In this document: in pieces, positions 15,301 through 15,327 of the stretch
Layout of the letters: each line of letters opens with the position of its first letter
Numbering within the stretch: position 1 is the first letter of the stretch
Origin: an uncultured Bacteroidales bacterium
Lineage (GTDB): Bacteria > Bacteroidota > Bacteroidia > Bacteroidales > ML635J-15
Direction of reading: 5' to 3'
Length of the DNA: 15,327 nt
Assembly: GCA_905233405.1 (NCBI GenBank)
Contig: CAJOEG010000045.1
Location: 1-15,327, forward strand
Notes under the pieces: model-generated
What the model was told of the DNA's origin: nothing
The model's database searches: none
The model's input: the letters and a program-made list of their open reading frames with translations, nothing else
Made by a program: the position numbers and the translations under genes

Positions 15301-15327
15301 TATATGCACGTCCCTGTATGGTAAGGC
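9356..15327 (-). CDS. Giant GLUG-repeat secreted protein with T9SS sorting domain (partial)
   Basis: The frame is open to the window edge, so the N terminus, signal peptide and promoter lie outside; at least 1989 residues are visible. It opens with three modules of GLUG-type solenoid repeats (GGI[CV]G ... I-x-x-C-x-N-x-G-x-V), each followed by a 'YYDK...YPxP' linker and an Ig-like domain. Then come an Ig/PKD-like domain (about 11254-11018), an IWTGGASINWDNRYNW motif (around 10983) opening a beta-rich solenoid-like stretch with NVTIGENA and NVTIGTDA repeats, and a fibronectin-like domain beginning LLPIELVEFSAHCNGNLVEI (about 9907). The T9SS type A sorting domain (9604-9359) has SIFPNPFSSDVTI, YDVMGRAIK, LPAGIYTVRV and ends RQITKR. 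Such proteins cross the outer membrane by T9SS, are cleaved at the tail and are often LPS-anchored. An adhesive role is likely by analogy but not shown. The gene converges on the efflux operon. Confidence 0.9.
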   Translation of the reverse strand, partial: LTIQGRAYINSANGTITNDNKINGSSYVAGLVGFAKKSVISQCHVSAVINNTGSYTGGICAEAIATIIKECDFCGKINSAVDYAGGICGHADAEDDVATKIISCTNAASVTAANYVGGIVGACENNSEVKFCNNGGNVSATTENAGGVCGTLNASTITSCIATGGVNMGGPIVGSTEGDVTITSCYFDKQRCDRTDSRATVYDKYTSEMQGTALQSALGTTEWSYTASLYPMPKKLATQTGAKLAAIPLTLDKRGDPSTHQTYRLVSQNFDLVNETGMTWMTNCVRNEETGRTFLKISSNVPTVNGTEKDCANIFLKLTDNYHVKTFFIQNPETQDPIPISTLTEFIKFRNAVNAGETGSYKGIMNESGFAGKNFQLQCDIDLAQSTYPTDQKAQTSNTNIKDDFLPVGTGSTNPFKGNFDGDNHTISNLKINGNGTNNNVPNSYKAVFGYVLGSTIKNLNVKGNISCASYAAGICAFIRGAESSNYAQIINCSFIGEVESTGSYVGGICGYANNYTNVINCEVSGRVAGGSTNIGGIVGYSGGTDDARNYIENCINVANVGGSSSVGGICGQISKGDIMYSTNGGNVSGTSYSTAGIVGYNGGYTLYCLNTGNVNTGASISGGNNYCQYCYYDKTKSTVLGVSNSSNVSNDTDGSAIGLTPQQIVGNTPTGLSGTNWSDTYWTFADDRYPVPTGHTSDIAMVSAIPIYLNDPTSTQVWNNTHVNFTRITTSGEYTWTSSFPEYVNVTSTDVAVDPEADPETDICTSIVTVEKGEAKKKYIITSKEPPTDLDINNEADLIAFRNAVNNRDGGKYKGVLNTNGYMGITFHIKDDITITESDAWEAIGSVPAAFFAGNIDGENHTVSEVNFTTTANPVKYYGGFIGKITGGYVRNLTVEMKSAGSGVPNVTKETGYFGGICASIEGISALQMGEIENCTFVGDSIYSNTQVNGTGGICGYAGGWSRITDCTNSASITGRTNTGGIIGYVSNTSPTVPYDNIINCENTGNIGIAGGGGSYLGGICGQYYSAGNINNCKNRGNIKVNAYGGGIVGRTQGKNSLTLATITNCENFGDVRAASNDSYSGGIVGFEYSYSAIKNTTNSGNVTGKSRMGGIVGWSQSLVLDNENLISNCANSGSVEGTSYVGGICGKGERTIICYNNNGANVTGNTASTTGGIIGDSDENSTVKVNIATGTVEKGSSICGTSKGNLANNVYDMQRSKGKGLGSTDDEAGVAEGKKTSQLTGSALTGTIWTENFVTNDGYPIPKGTDSKIGSILASAAATFNASPEVEIYDSVLNDFTVTTLIGEEPITWSVEEPTNIEISGSTATITRTCEEKEERIIYAENGGEKKAIKVTLAELLPPDLTGTDTEKTTCMGQSVDISTVADADYTYDWEGTGVLTDGAATATVLPTEATTYTVLVTDASTCTATATVDVNVEGSPSITDPTANDYIWTGGASINWDNRYNWVTYDSENSKYVQAANYPNATTHNVFVEQYGAGEGCIHNWTTANQTISVNNVTIGENAAVNVSNDKTLNVSGNVTIGTDATLSAGGTVIFAGTAVQTFSGNGSLNFTNVTFNNANGINATSLSSPIKIAGNATFTSGIVHGDVYFDKIATYNVDGVNSSKFVDGTVTKKMVNDETFIFPVGAMVGDGQIAKFKATTANTTDLTVRYNTDNQDFDGMPDWWEHGGNMDGSSIHLDHVSDREYWIVGSTDATNLSTVQLYWDGSGSNHSFDTNADGGDDNFDYLRLAYANEGGFVWTGLTTSFEGTFESGYATATTEVIPFSGTRSTDRKIVTFASTKAKELLLPIELVEFSAHCNGNLVEISWTTASERNNNYFVVEKSYDAVNFAAIAQVAGAGNSIEHIEYGHTDNDYYGGDVYYRLYQVDYDGTRTYSEIILVSCNDTENDPNVSIFPNPFSSDVTIVLEHFSNEPATIEVYDVMGRAIKYVKVESTYNEYETTLNLEELPAGIYTVRVSTSSATLNRQITKR
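11255..12964 (-). repeat. GLUG module 3: header, longer solenoid, linker, Ig-like domain
   Basis: This is a 570-residue module with the same order as module 2. The header reads ADLIAFRNAVNNRDGGKYKG and later GNIDGENHTVSEV. About ten GLUG turns follow, roughly twice as many as module 2. The linker has NNVYDMQRSKGKG and ends GYPIPKG, and the Ig-like domain runs from ASAAATFNASPEV. The length difference suggests that solenoid turns have been gained or lost by recombination. Confidence 0.8.
12965..14314 (-). repeat. GLUG module 2: header, solenoid, linker, Ig-like domain
   Basis: This complete module of 450 residues starts with a header (TEFIKFRNAVNAGETGSYKG, later GNFDGDNHTISNLKI). Five GLUG turns follow with AGICA, GGICG, GGIVG, GGICG and AGIVG cores. 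The linker has YCYYDKTKS and WTFADDRYPVPTG, and the Ig-like domain starts at AIPIYLNDP. It contains an acidic PEADPETD stretch absent from its sisters. Confidence 0.8.
14315..15327 (-). repeat. GLUG module 1 (partial): solenoid, linker, Ig-like domain
   Basis: The visible end of the first module contains about six GLUG turns, with YVAGLVG, GGICA, GGICG, GGIVG, GGVCG and GGPIVG cores, read leftwards from 15256. The linker has SCYFDKQRCDR and ends WSYTASLYPMPK near 14617. The Ig-like domain, from KLAAIPLTLDKRGDP to VKTFFIQNPETQDP, closes the module at 14315. More repeats probably lie beyond the edge. Confidence 0.75.

Noticed and set aside
11255..15327. CRISPR-like or DNA tandem repeat array
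   Set aside because: The periodicity is at protein level (GGIxG turns) with variable nucleotide sequence and unequal spacing, and there are no identical direct repeats with spacers.

Overview
The window most likely comes from a member of the Bacteroidota. Four things point there. Promoter boxes fit the phylum-specific form TTTG-N19-TAnnTTTGC (positions 684-715 and 791-822, and a close variant at 1551-1582). Most start codons lack a strong Shine-Dalgarno. A seven-gene efflux operon has Bacteroidota-style components, including a DUF2147 protein. The right end is a giant secreted protein with a type IX secretion (T9SS) C-terminal sorting domain. Base composition is moderate, with AT-rich intergenic DNA. 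No tRNA, rRNA, CRISPR array or transposase was seen.

Left region (1-1573). This part looks like accessory DNA. A short, strongly folded RNA with a U-tract (about 100-162, + strand) overlaps the 3' end of a 163-residue protein on the minus strand that resembles the phage-type PBECR/MuF-C nuclease-like domain. Between that gene and a minus-strand single-stranded-DNA-binding protein lie two tandem, diverged copies of a roughly 107-bp cassette. Each cassette has a near-perfect Bacteroidota promoter, a very short transcribed stretch and a terminator-like hairpin. I do not recognise these RNAs; they are the most promising undescribed element in the window.

Middle region (1551-9335). This appears to be one transcription unit: tetR regulator, small lipoprotein, DUF2147 periplasmic protein, hotdog (PaaI-type) thioesterase, RND membrane-fusion lipoprotein, RND inner-membrane pump and TolC-type outer-membrane channel. 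Spacings run from a 4-base overlap to 24 bases. The promoter at 1551-1582 is followed at once by an inverted repeat (1583-1601) that fits a TetR operator. A symmetrical terminator at 9302-9335 closes the operon and also serves the convergent gene. The genes together describe a tripartite efflux machine under a local repressor, with three envelope or acyl-metabolism genes alongside. The fusion-protein gene is broken by a frameshift near 4044, best explained by a deletion of about 19 bases in its coiled-coil hairpin. As written, the pump would lack a complete adaptor.

Right region (9356-15327, minus strand). One open frame runs off the window end (at least 1989 residues). It contains three long modules, each a GLUG-type solenoid, a 'YYD...YPxP' linker and an Ig-like domain. 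After these come another Ig/PKD-like domain, a beta-rich stretch, a fibronectin-like domain and the T9SS sorting domain. It is probably a surface-anchored or released adhesin-like protein.
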